Of a stretch of DNA of 64,000 nucleotides, positions 31,447 to 41,999 are shown piece after piece. The stretch comes from Massospora cicadina (taxonomy: Eukaryota; Entomophthoromycota; Entomophthoromycetes; Entomophthorales; Entomophthoraceae). A program made the position numbers and the translations under genes. The DNA lies in NCBI GenBank assembly GCA_022478985.1, contig JAKSZP010000157.1, positions 62,001 through 126,000 of the forward strand, in the 5' to 3' direction. The notes under the pieces were generated by a model. That model was not told the origin of the DNA. It ran no database searches and saw only the letters and a program-made list of their open reading frames with translations. Numbering within the stretch: position 1 is the stretch's first letter; each line of letters starts with the position of its first letter.

Positions 31447-33139
31447 ATGTCCTTGGCTCTGCCGCCTGCCACCCCAGTGTGGGGCAGCAGTGCACCCCCA
31501 CCTAGCGTTTTCCGCCCTGCAGGAAAGCGCGTTTGGACAGGTTCAAACAGCCCGCCCACTGCTTCCAACCGTTTTGTCCCCCCACGAGACCTAGCACTCC
31601 ACCTGGCGCGCATCCACCCTTCTCGCCCCCATCCTCTCGCCCTCCCTCGCTCTGCTATTCGCTATTGCCTCAGAGTGGACTATGGACGTTTGTTCCCATA
31701 TGCCAATAAGGCAATTATTGACCTAGCCACTACAGCCTTTGCGCCAGCTGGCTTTATAGACTTACGCCCTTTTAAGGGCTACTTTGACGTTGGGTTCCAA
31801 TCTGAGGAGGATGCTGAAGCGGCAGCACAAACTCCTCTAATTTATAAAAAAACCCCCATTCCCACAACCCGTACTCGCCTCCCTTCAGACACCACGCTAG
31901 TGGTATCCTTTGCAAATCTTCCATCCCAGGTTTTGTATGACCAGTTGGTCGTGGGGCTCATGGCTTATGGCACTCAGCCCAACCTCATCTTTGCCATTCC
32001 TTCTGGTGCAGAACGCCTTGCTGCTCCTCGTGCAACAGCCACCATCATACCACACCACCCTACCATAGCCCAACAAATCCCACCCCGCGCTAGTGTGGCT
32101 GCAGCACCTGATCATTTCTTTTGGGCTCGGGTCGATAATGGTAGGCAGATTTGTTCCCTCTGCTTTGGCCTCGACCATGCAAAAGAGCGTGCCCTAAGGC
32201 CAAATCTGCTGATGCAGCTTCTGAGCCCCCCTCTGGAGGTTCAGTATGGGGCGCTTTGCTGCCCCCTCCCACCCTCAATCTCGTTCAGTGGGCCCACATG
32301 GAAAATCAGCCCCACCCAAAACCTCCATCCTCACTCTCCCACCTAAATCTACGCCAGCCAATCAGAGCAATGCTTGGACCAACATTAGTACCCAAGCAGC
32401 TGCCCATTCGCCCAATTCTACCCACTCAAATTTAAATGCCACTATTCCAGTGAACCAAAATCCATGGGATCTATTGGCTGAAACTGACGAATCAGGTAAT
32501 ATCCTTATTAGTAAGCATACAGGTCAACCTCTCTGCCATGGCGATTATGGTCAGGCAGAATTTTTCCTCCCCGACTTTGATGAAACCCCTACCCCTCGCC
32601 ATTCTGCTCCTCTACCCAATACAACCCCCTTCCAAAGTGACCACCAGCTCGCCTTAGCTGCGGTGGCCTCTCCTCATTGCCCAAAACTACGCACCGCGGT
32701 GGCCCAGTCAGTGGCTCAGCTCCAGCATGGCCTGCCCACCATCTTCTTCCCCCCTGACTTCCCTGAATCTCCCTGCAGTGACATCTCAAAATTATTTGAT
32801 GATGCTGAAATTGCTGTTATGAATGTCGCAACACTTGCTTCATTCAACCCCTCAGCCAAAATCACCCGCCACAGTATCTCCCTTTTCACCCAACTTCCTG
32901 AAGCCCGCAAAGAAGCTGAAGTTCTCCTTGCAGCTTTTGTTGAGACACTTTCCCGTCATTATCTTGATGCAGAAGTGGAAAACTCCTACTACGCTGACCT
33001 CAGCCCCCACTATGCAGATGCCCCAACACCCTGGCTCTCTGCTCTGATCCAGTACTGCAACCAACACCCCTTGATTGAGGCGGGTCTTTCTGAAAACCAA
33101 CCCCCCGACCCCTCCTCACCCTCTGCCATGGTGGGTTAA
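31447..33139 (+). pseudogene. ORF1-type RNA-binding protein of HALF-1, frameshifted
   Basis: The ATG at 31447 opens a frame that would give about 560 residues if two frame changes (near 32180 and 32290-32350) are allowed for. The N-terminal motif PPATPVWGSSAPPPSVF is followed by a globular part with YGRLFPYANKAIIDLA and GYFDVGFQSEEDAEAAA, equivalent to SWLDLGFESKIAADEAA in the LINE ORF1. Then comes FFWARVDNGRQICSLCFGLD, a CCHC knuckle lacking its last Cys. The C-terminal ~290 residues (32246-33139) include a helical segment (LFDDAEIAVMNVATLA, then EAEVLLAAFVETLSRHY) absent from the LINE ORF1. Likely role: RNA binding and RNP formation. This is the best-preserved coding sequence of the plus strand. 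Confidence 0.75.
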
Positions 33140-33202
33140 GCAGTTTCTGCTTCCCACCTGGTTAGTAGTTTGTTTTGCCATTTTGAGTGTTGTGATCGGT
33201 AC

Positions 33203-33236
33203 TGTCCATCCCCTGGTCGGCGTACCTCAAATAAAT
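33203..33236 (+). other. 3' tail of HALF-1 shared with the LINE
   Basis: TGTCCATCCCCTGGTCGGCG followed by TACCTCAAATAAAT. The LINE tail (43748-43714, minus) reads TGTCCGTCCCATGGTCGGCC followed by TTCCCCGCAATAAAT: about 28 of 35 aligned columns are identical. A matching 3' end is what a stringent LINE RT recognises. Confidence 0.82.
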
Positions 33237-33259
33237 CGAAGGTGGTAGAACATGGATTT

Positions 33260-34049
33260 TTAGAAGATAATGTAATAATTGAAGCCTTAGTACTACATTA
33301 AATTCATGAATATACCGTTTAAAATTTTATTTCAAGTTGCCACTAGTGGCAAATAGTACCTCAAACCATAAGAATACAGCTTACCGCTTGGTAAAAGCCC
33401 TCATTTTCATGGAACACTTTGTATATGGATGTAATAGGCCCTCTGCCTGCCAGCACTGGAATTTCTAAGTAAAACATAGTGTTCATAGACTACCTGATGA
33501 AGTGGATTGAAGCAAGAGTTGTTAATGACTTAGTTGCAATGACCGCTGCTAAATTTATCATTGAATGCATAATCCAGTGTCATGGTTTCCCTCAGTTCAT
33601 CCTCACAGTCAACAAAAATTAGCTTCACTTCCCATTTTCTACCTAAGCTGAATGAATTGATGTTGTTCTGCGGATAATTAACGAGACCATATCACTCAAG
33701 TTTATTAGAACCAATGAGAAAGTCATGGTACCCTTATGAACACACTTATAAGAATATGACAGACTGGCCTTTGGATCGGAGTTCACTTTTGCCCATCGCT
33801 GTTTTTACATGCAACATTAGTTACCATTTTGCAATTGTAAAGGGCCCATATCACCCCTTATATGTAAGCCCAGACTTACCTCCATTATATACTTGTGGAA
33901 AACCCTCTGGTGTGGAATCACAGCACTATCTTTTTTAATAACTTCTACGTTGATAAGGCTTCAAAATGAAGCCTACTCAACCAGCTTGGCGAAAATGGTT
34001 GGATAATGATACTTATCTTTAATAATAAACTAATGTCCTGTCACATTAC
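33260..34049 (+). pseudogene. Integrase remnant of GyD
   Basis: The core begins WNTLYMDVIGPLPASTG (about 33411-33462) with the first catalytic Asp. It continues FIDYLMKWIEARVVNDLVAM and IIQCHGFPQFIL, then loses the DNGxxF motif to decay. After a stop, LLPIAVFTCNISYHFAIVKG resembles the A.faYN.s.h block. It is bounded on the left by HALF-1 and on the right by GyA2 at 34050. Confidence 0.7.
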
Positions 34050-35329
34050 TGTAAGTCTGGGGGGAGCGTCCCCTGGGCTTGGAATGAGAGGCGTTTCCGT
34101 TTCAAACCAAGAAAGAACCAAAAAAGGCGACCATCCCCCTCATCTCTCAGGGGACCTCGCCCATGTGGTTGAAGAGTAGTGGGGTATGGCCTACCCCTTA
34201 AAGGTCCCTCCTCCAATCTGTATCCCAACAACTAAAAAATTGTTTCAGTGAAGTTAGTTGCTTTGCGCTGAAGTTTCAGTGGAGAGGGACTGACACAGAA
34301 AAAATGAAGTAAGTCCCTTCCAGACTCTGGGTTCAGGTTCTGCTCGATTTACAGAGTTGTATGAACCCTTCCCTCCTATGCAGGGGCCCAGTTCCACTGA
34401 AATTTGGAAAATTTTCAATTGAACCAAGGAAACCAGTGGCAGTTAAGATGGGTGGCTCTAATCCTTTCGCAGCAGCTGGGACTGTCCCTACGTGGAATGG
34501 CCCTGGGAGGTTCCCACCACTCATCAAGTAAGACACCACTTCTAGGACAAGTGCAATCACAATAAAAACGTGATTTGGGCATCAGAGGATGAATTGACTT
34601 CAATTCATTCCTCCGCTGACATTGCATCATAAAATTTAAATAACTCCCTTTAAAGTTTCATCATTCTAAGTCCAAAAATTATGCCCTCACGCCCATGCAT
34701 GCCACCTTATTCCCTAAGTGACCGAGTATATAAATCAATAATCCCCAAAAGGTATGATTGTTGGTCACTTCTTTTCTTATTTTTTAAAGAAAATTTCCCA
34801 CTGAATAAATTAGTTTGATGGAAATTTTTCCTGTTATTAGCCACAAAGCTAACCCAAAGATGATTTTTGGGTTGCATAATGACTGGCTCTTGTGGCCATC
34901 ATTACACAATGTTGCCTACTGTTGTACGTTGGGTATACATACCCATGGCATCTTAGACATTTCCCTCTGTATGAAGCTTTTTGATGACAGGATCTGTTAC
35001 CCTTGTTGGAGGCTTTACCTACCCACTGGGTGAGATTTTGTAATCTTGCCATCTGCCCTCTCTCCAACAACCCTGTGGCAAAACTCCGTCCCATTGTTTA
35101 AGCGCAACAAGTTTCTGCCTTCAAATCCACTGGCTCTGTATCAATAAAAACCTGGCTTTGTGCCAGTGTGTTTTTAAAATCATCTCAAGTCTCATTTGTG
35201 GTTCACTCACCTTCTGACTCATCTTTAAGTCATCTGAGCAGCAGTCCCTTGTCATTTTTGCTTACCTTCTGGGTGCTCATGTACCTGAATGGCAGGCCAT
35301 TTTAAAGCTCATTTGCCACTTTCATGACA
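34050..35329 (+). repeat. 5' LTR of GyA2
   Basis: It begins TGTAAGTCTGGGGGGAG and ends TTTCATGACA, 1280 bp, against 1283 bp for the 3' copy. Internal sequence begins TAATCAACTGAGC, the same leader start as GyA1 (TAATCAACCATCC). Confidence 0.88.
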
Positions 35330-35429
35330 TAATCAACTGAGCATTGGCACCTGCCATTTCTGCTCTCCTCTTTGAGGTGGCACCGCAGTGGTTTCTATCT
35401 ATCAAAATGAACTTGCAGTCAGTGAATTG

Positions 35430-36260
35430 CCTCCTGCTTTTTTTGGTCTTTATCAAGTTTTTAAGAATCTCCTGGATGTTGTTGGGAGAGTTTTTCACTA
35501 ATGGCCCATCTTAAAACTCCCACTTCAGTAGTAAACCACAACCATGTGTTAGGTACATCTGCTCCACCTATCATGGTTTCTATCTAGGTGCTTGGCGCCC
35601 TAATCAAGCTCAGTTGCAGTTCTCAATTATTTTTTAAGCTCTGCTTCTATGATTGATGCCCAACAGAGAATGGCCCTCTTGGATGCAATTGAAGGCAATG
35701 CCCAATGATGGTTGTGGGGCCTTTTGCATGCAGCCATTCAGACTGGGGCTCGACCCCTTTAATCTCATAAGTATCTTAAGCATTGAAGGCGCTGGTGCTG
35801 CATTCTGATTGTTTACTCCAATTGTTTTATATGGGCACTGAATCTTCCAACTTAGCTTCCTTTACGGCATCTTTCCTTAAGCAAGCCCCCGCCCTTGGCT
35901 TACCACTGGGCATTATTCAAGCAATATCTGAGCTGCGTTGGATTTGGCGTCTGCTAAACATGTCATTTGGGCCACCCTGGTGGAGAAGGTGGACCAGATG
36001 CTTATGGCGGAAACCTCAATCAGAGTGACACTCTGTTGGATCCCCCATTCAGCAGATAGTCATCCATAATAGGATTTGGTGCTAAAGAGATGATTTCTGA
36101 TCTCAACCCTATTGCAGTATCCGCTTTGGTCCTGAAGGGTGTGGTGGCTCCTACAGCTGACCAAGTAACTCCAAATCCAGTTGTCCCCAGTTGATGGGCA
36201 CGCAGCCTGAGGCGTCTTTGGGTCAACCCCTTGGTCTAGATGACTTCCCTCTTACAAAGC
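35430..36260 (+). pseudogene. gag remnant of GyA2
   Basis: Fragments in shifting frames, for example 35783-36028 with SFLKQAPALGLPLGIIQAIS, correspond in position to the GyA1 gag. No CCHC knuckle was found. The leader 35330-35430 matches that of GyA1. Multiple stops. Confidence 0.5.
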
Positions 36261-36317
36261 CTGTACATCCACCTGATATAATCATTTTCTCTACCCTGTC
36301 AGCAGAATCATGCACCA

Positions 36318-36620
36318 TTGTCAATAAACAGAATTATAATTATTTCTATTGCCAATGGAAATTCGGATAGGGGTGAAGTGAATATACTTGAGGACCTGGC
36401 AGACGCGGGTGCAGTGGGTAACTTAATGAGTTTGAAGCTGTACCAGCAGCTGAAATTGGACATGGACCTAGGCCTGGCGGTGATGGTTGCATCATTGAAT
36501 GCTCAGCCATCCTTTGTTGTGTGGCGCCCAGTGCCTTTCTCAGTCCATCTATTAAACTTCTGTGTTCACTTTTCAGTGATGCCTGACTTTGTGTTCTTGG
36601 TCATATTGGGTGTGGGATGA
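36318..36620 (+). pseudogene. Protease remnant of GyA2
   Basis: A 100-residue frame containing LEDLADAGAVGNLMSLKLYQ, where DAGA takes the place of the retropepsin D(S/T)GA. It then runs with VVWRPVPFSVHLLN and a hydrophobic end. The catalytic Asp is retained. GyA1 has the equivalent at 6255-6500. Confidence 0.7.
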
Positions 36621-36899
36621 TGTGGTATCACCAGCAAGTGAAAATCCATTTGGATTCAAAAAAATTGCCTTTTTATATTGCCCAGATAGATGGCGAGTTT
36701 CCTCTGCTCAATACTCTTTCCAAGGCCTGGTAAGTGGCTCCATCACAGCTCTTTTCCCCTGTGGGTTTTCCGCCAGATCTTTCTCCAGAGTTGATGGCCT
36801 ACCAAAATATTTTTGATTTGGACAAAGCGAACCATCTTCCACTGCAAACCAAGTTTGACTTGTCCTTTTGCATAATGGTGTGTGGTTAACATTAATTGC

Positions 36900-38090
36900 C
36901 CACTGTACTAAAACATTTTGGAGGATAACGAGGCATTGGACACATGGTTGAATGATATACTCAAGAAGGGTTGGGTAATTGAGATACGTCCCCCTTTGCC
37001 TCGCCCATGGTCTTAAAAAAGCCAATGGGATGGTGCATTCCTGCATGGACTATGGGCACCTTCTTAATATCATCGTGCATGATCCCTACCCCATTTCTCG
37101 GAGCAAACCATCAAGCATGTAATTATAAAAGTCTCAAGTGCTATCAAAGCTCAAGCATATAAATGCCAATTAACCAAATTTGAGTGGCTGAGGGCCAGTA
37201 ATGGCTGACCGCTATTTAAACAAAAATGTATATTTCAGCTTCAGGTAATGCCTTTTGGGCTTAAAAATGCCCTGCAACGTTTCAACGGATGATTGATAGT
37301 GTGCTGGGTGCCGTCAGATTCACCTGCATGGTGGCATATGAAGTTAATATTATAGTCTATTCACCTATGCCCAATCAGCATGAGAAGTATTTGTATGCAT
37401 TACTGGCCGTTCTGCATAAAGTGGTTCTTTTTGGTAAGCCATCCAGATGTGAATTCTATTAGGAAGAAGTTATTTTCTTGATTAACAGTTCTAAAAGACG
37501 GATATGTTGTACCACACAGTTAACTTGAAGCCATATGTGAAAGGCACGCCCTCATGACCCAGAAGCTTTAAGGAGCTTTCTTGGTACCAAATCTCCCTTT
37601 AAAAATTCTCCCCCACACTCTCACATATGGACGCGCTGCTGCACCCCTTGAGGGTGAAAATGCTTTTTATTCAGGACTCCTGAATGCAACAGGCCTTTGA
37701 CTCAATTAAGGAGTTGTTTGTATCGCCATCTCCTTAAACATGCAGACCCCACTAAACCATATAACATAGCATTCAATGTGTCTTCCGCCGTAGTGGGGAT
37801 ATTCTGCTTCAAGAGCATGATGGTTTAAAACACTATGTCACCTTTTTCTTCCTAAAGTCCAATTCTACTGAACAGCCTTGGCCATCTATGGCAAAAATGT
37901 TGGCCACTGTGGTGTGGGCCCTGACTAACTGTCGGTACCTTTTTCAGGGTGCTCAACATGAGGTAACCTTATGATTGTATCACCAAGCTCTCCTGTACTT
38001 TTTGCAAGCTGCAGAAGTTGGTGCACCTATAAGCGCAGAAATACTGTGATTTATGCAGCTTCAACTTCAAGTACAAGTCATGAAGGGAGC
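36900..38090 (+). pseudogene. Reverse transcriptase and RNase H of GyA2
   Basis: Blocks recognised are MPFGLKNALQRF (about 37250-37280), AYEVNIIVYSPMPNQHEKYL (37337-37395), where the YxDD box reads YEVN, and a connection segment near 37590-37730. RNase H remnants follow to about 38090. Many stops and frame changes; no active site remains. Confidence 0.75.
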
Positions 38091-38339
38091 ATTGAATGTG
38101 ATCCCCAACGTTCTGAGTTGTAACCAGGTGCTCTGTCCGGTGGAGGCAGATAGAGAGACCTTATCACAGTGATACCACTGACTCAAAATTTAGCTATTGC
38201 TCCTCCTGCAATTTGAGTGGCAGATGTGGGTTCAGACGCACCCCTGGCTTTAAGGGTCCTAGAGGCCCAAACAGCTCATGTGGAAGGGTTGAAGTTGTTG
38301 GAGCAGTTAGCTTCCTAATGCACAAGCACTTGCTCTAAT

Positions 38340-39330
38340 CTTTTGGTTAAGGGGCTTATCCAACTTAGGTCAAACTTTTAAGTGCCTCCCCTCCTCCATG
38401 ACGAAGTCATCCTTGCGCAACATGACCACCCTGAAGTGGAGCATCCAGGCAATAAAAGGTGTCTTGACCTAATCAAGAGGACAAATAACTGTCCAGGCAT
38501 GTCAAAGGATATTCTGGCATGGATCACAAATTGTGTTACATGCATGTGAGTTAAGCTGGACAGGTCATTAAATAACAGTCTCTTCCGCCCTCTGCATTAG
38601 GTAGAGGGACCATGGACTTCTGTGTCAGTAGATTTTATTGTTGAGCTTCCAAGCTAAATGGATTTACAGCCGTCATTGTAGTCAAAGATCACTTCACCAA
38701 ATGTGCCCTCTTCATACCCTGTTCCTCAGCCATCACCTCTGAGTAGATGGCCAGACTGTTCTTGAAGCATGTGTTTTCTATGTTTGGCTGCCACAGGAAA
38801 TCATCTGTGATAACGGCGCTCAATTTATGGCTTGATTCTGGAATGAACTTCTGGCGATTTAAAATAATACCATAAAATTTGACTGTGTACCATACCACAA
38901 TCAGATGGCCAAACTGAGCATGTAAATCAAATTCTAGAGCTATATCCAAGCGTTATGACGCGGCAGCTCAGAACACTTGGGCGGACAATCTTCCGCTCAA
39001 CCAGTTTGCATATAACAATGGAAACCACGCTTCCATTGGCTTATCCCTTATATCCATTTTAAGTTATAACCCTTCATTTTTAGTAGGACCGTGCCTTCAT
39101 CTGAGAGGTGCTGGCTGCAGCCACCCATGCACAGTAAATCCGCGCCACACAGTATTTGATCTATGAACACTTAACCAAGACTATTATGACTATAAGCAGT
39201 TTGCCAACTAGAAGCGTCTTCTGACGAACAATAATAATGTGGGGTCACATGTTATGCTGGAGATGCGCCACATGAAGATCAGGTGTCCTTTCAAAAATTT
39301 TGAGCAAAGTTTCAGGCCTCATTTAGTAGA
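38340..39330 (+). pseudogene. Integrase of GyA2
   Basis: The zinc-binding part shows HPGNKRCLDLIKRTNNCPGM and ITNCVTCM (38445-38550). The core starts SVDFIVELPS (38624-38652), a stop follows, and QSDGQTEHVNQILELYPS (about 38900-38950) contains the catalytic Glu region. The order and spacing equal those of GyA1. Confidence 0.78.
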
Positions 39331-39429
39331 AGACTGACCTGAGGAATGTTGTGTTTTGATTGAAGTTGCTGGTCTATTGAAAGCAACACCCTTTATTCCA
39401 TATGTTGCAGTCGCCCCATTCAAGGGGCC

Positions 39430-39660
39430 AGTTCCTCTGGAGCCTGAACCAATCATTATTGAGGGGTCAGAAAAGGCCGAAGTTTATGCTATCTTTGCTT
39501 TCATTGATCATGGCGATCAGTTCAATATTTAGTCACATGTAAAGATTACCCTGCCTATGAGAACAGCTAGTTGGTGCTTGGGACTGAGAAAACTGTTCTT
39601 TGTTAGTCAAAACGTTCCACAATTTCCACAAAGAGGCTTCACACATTTACTAAAAAGTCA
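39430..39660 (+). pseudogene. Chromodomain remnant of GyA2
   Basis: The frame yields IIIEGSEKAEVYAI and then VQYLVTCKDYPAYENS with a stop after it, the degraded form of VQYLIAWKGYLAYDNSWV in GyA1. Two key Trp positions are changed (one to Cys, one to stop). Confidence 0.7.
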
Positions 39661-39744
39661 CAGCGCTAATGGTGATCAAGCTCCTAAAAGCTCACAAGAA
39701 CTTTGCCTGTACCCAGTCTCCTGGCAGTGGTGCTCCCGCTCTTA

Positions 39745-39760
39745 GAAAAGGAAAGGGTAA
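39745..39760 (+). other. Polypurine tract of GyA2
   Basis: AGAAAAGGAAAGGGTAA lies directly before the TG of the 3' LTR, matching GyA1. Confidence 0.72.
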
Positions 39761-41043
39761 TGTAAGTCTGGGGGAGAGCCCCCCTGCTCTTGGACTGGGA
39801 GGCGTTTCCATTTTAAGCCAAGAAATATCTGAAGAGACCGGCCATCCCCTCATCACACAGGTGACCTCGCCCCTGTGGTTGATGTGCGGTGGGTTACGGC
39901 CTACACCTTAAAGGTCCCTCCGCCCATCACCATCTTGATAATTAACAAATTGTTGCAGCACATCAAGTTGGTTTGTGTTGAAGTCGCAGTGGAGAGGGAC
40001 TATGTGGGAAAATTGAAAGAAAGTTCTTCTGGTGCCAGATTTGGGTTTCAGCAGATCTATAGAGGTAAATAAAACCTTCCCTCTTGTGCAGGGCCAGTTC
40101 TACTGAAGTTTAGAAAAATTGCAAAATGAACTGAGGAAACTGAGGGCGGTTAGGATAATTGGCTTGAATCCTTTTTCAACCAGTTGTGACTGTCCCTACG
40201 TGGAATGGCCCTGGGAGGACCTTTTCACTCGTCAAGTGATATGGCGCCATTCAAGCAGATGCAATTTTGATAAAAATGTGATTCAGGCGTCAGAGGATGA
40301 ATCACTTCAACCAAGTCTTCATCCAATGTGGCCTCATAAGTTAAAATATTTACCTCTATATTCCTGTCATTCTAGGTCAGAAAATCGAGGCCCCTAGCCC
40401 ATGCACGCCACTTTTTTCCCTAAGAATCAAAGTTAATAAGCAATCATACACTAAAGGTATGCTTGTCAGTCAATTTCTTCGCTTATTTTAAAATAAAAAT
40501 CTCCTACTGAATAAATTAGTTTGCTGGAAAATTTCTCAGATACTAGACACAAAGCCAACCCAGGTATGTTCTTTGGGTTGTGCAACAATTGGGCCCTCGT
40601 GACTATCATTACAACAATGTTGCCTACTGTTATGCACTGGGTATACTATACCCTGATATTCTTAAACATTTACCTCTGGCTGAATCTATTTGACGTCAGA
40701 TTCTGTCACCCTTGTTGGAGGCTTTACCTCCCCACTGGGTGAGATTTTGCAATCTCGCCATCCACCCTTTTGCTTACAGCCCTGTGGTGGAACTCCATCC
40801 TGTTGTTGAAGCGCAAAAAGTTTCTGCCCCCAAATACAACGTCTCTGTGGTAATACCAACCTGTCTGTGTGCTGGTGTGTTTCTTACAATCATCTTAAGT
40901 TACTATTTATGGTTCACCCACCTTATGACCCATCATCAAGTTGTCCAAGCAGCAGTACCCTTGGCCTATTGACTTATCTTATGGGTGCTCACGCTCCTCA
41001 CCTGATAGGGCAGTTTAAAATCTCATTTTCAGTTTTCATGACA
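39761..41043 (+). repeat. 3' LTR of GyA2
   Basis: It begins TGTAAGTCTGGGGGAGAG and ends TTTTCATGACA, and aligns over its length with 34050-35329 (e.g. the block TGTCCCTACGTGGAATGGCC in both). Confidence 0.88.
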
Positions 41044-41240
41044 ATGGCATAATTGTGGGAGCAGATTGAAGTAACAAGGCTGAAAGTACCAGAGCTAAGG
41101 ACACCCTGTTGGCCACCCTCTCTGAAATGAAGCATACCCTAGACCAACTATGGGTAAGGTCCAAGCATGCTTTGGTTGGATCTAGGGATTCTCGTGATAG
41201 GCCAGACAGTGTTACATCAACGATGCTCAAGTTTATTAGC
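41044..41240 (+). pseudogene. Coding-like fragment after GyA2, possibly gag
   Basis: A plus-strand frame gives STRAKDTLLATLSEMKHTLD and QLWVRSKHALVGSRDSRDRP, a charged coiled-coil-like stretch of the kind seen at the N-terminus of chromovirus Gag. No other evidence exists, and it does not match the GyA1 or GyA2 gag start. It could equally be part of GyD displaced by GyA2. Confidence 0.25.
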
Positions 41241-41362
41241 TATCTAATTAATAAAGATTTGTCATTATATTTAGTTGGATAATAAATCTTTTGAGTACTA
41301 TCTGTTAAGTTTACACAAAACCAAAGTTAAACTTCGACTAATAACATGAGTTTGTGATGACT

Positions 41363-41425
41363 TGAGGTACTGTGATACAATTGATGGTAAGCTGATATTA
41401 TTGATTAATTTGGTGCAGTACCTCA
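41363..41425. repeat. 9-bp inverted repeat
   Basis: GAGGTACTG at 41363-41371 and its exact complement CAGTACCTC at 41417-41425, separated by 45 bp. Function unknown; it may mark a decayed small transposon or be chance. The rest of 41240-41600 shows nothing. Confidence 0.4.
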
Positions 41426-41601
41426 TCGAATGTACATTGCCCTATCTCCCCCATATTCCTTATACTCCTTTCCAGTAGGCCAAAATCCTTGTTAATCAAC
41501 TTTTCTCAATAACATTAGATTAACTAGATCAAAACTATATTTGTTTGACTTTGTAAAACTTCCTTAGTGAAATCTTGATGCATCTAAATCATCTTATCTT
41601 A

Positions 41602-41973
41602 CTAAAATCCCTCTTTTCCTTTATAAAAGTAGGTTGTTCCTTTCAGGTATGGGTGCGCTTTTCTCATTACATCTCCTGGAACAGAAGAGTTACAGACGTT
41701 CATCTCAAAATAAGTTGCCATAATATGTGGTAAGAAGTCATGGGTTGTGTTCCAATAGACATAGCTTTGAATAAAAGAAAATTTATAAGCATATGAACTG
41801 CAACATTTAAATAAAAACAAATGCTGATGCGCATATGATATTAACCTTTCAGGTGGATGTATTGCAATAGGGTCCATACTAAGTTTTTTGTCCATATAAG
41901 CACAATTGGAAGATAAATGAATAGAAAAAAATGCAAGAAAAGAAAAATTAGTAGTAGCCAGAATAAGTATCAA
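41602..41973 (-). pseudogene. Candidate secreted protein relic, about 123 residues
   Basis: The frame is open on the minus strand for 123 codons plus a few upstream. The N-terminal part KKRYLILILATTNFSFLAFF, followed by SIHLSSNCA, looks like a signal peptide. The mature part is polar with four Cys and ends YLKGTTYFYKGKEGF. There is no ATG at the natural start: the codon at 41973 is TTG and a stop lies a few codons upstream. So either the first exon is elsewhere or the start has been lost. It matches no transposon domain I know. A small secreted protein of a plant-associated fungus is one possibility; chance is another. Confidence 0.28.
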
Positions 41974-41999
41974 GTAGCGTTTTTTTAATTTAGTTTAGT

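Larger units (their letters stand above)
31360..33238 (+). mobile_element. HALF-1: ORF1-only non-LTR retroposon (1879 bp)
   Basis: The element lies between exact 18-bp direct repeats. It has an 87-nt leader with a stem-loop, one long ORF1-like coding region (31447-33139), and a 99-nt 3' UTR ending in ACCTCAAATAAATCG. There are no LTRs and no endonuclease or RT. Its ends coincide with those of HALF-2 (54714-56634) and HALF-3 (50696-52597), so all are full length. The last ~35 nt match the 3' tail of the LINE in this window. It inserted into GyD between RNase H and integrase remnants. Confidence 0.88.
34050..41043 (+). mobile_element. GyA2: chromodomain Ty3/Gypsy retrotransposon
   Basis: A 7.0-kb element with LTRs 34050-35329 and 39761-41043, a purine tract, and gag, protease, RT, RNase H, integrase and a decayed chromodomain. 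It is related to GyA1 (same LTR start TGTAAGTC(C/T), same integrase motifs) but has shorter LTRs and no 72-bp repeats or extra hydrophobic ORF. The 5-bp flanks (ATTAC and ATGGC) do not match, so the target duplication has decayed or one flank is rearranged. All domains are interrupted. Confidence 0.9.

Noticed and set aside
31897..32178. Minus-strand frames opposite the HALF-1 coding region
   Set aside because: Shadows of the plus-strand ORF1-type protein, which has homologues in the two other copies; the antisense frames do not.
34050..41048. Target-site duplication of GyA2
   Set aside because: The flanking five bases, ATTAC and ATGGC, do not match well enough to claim one.
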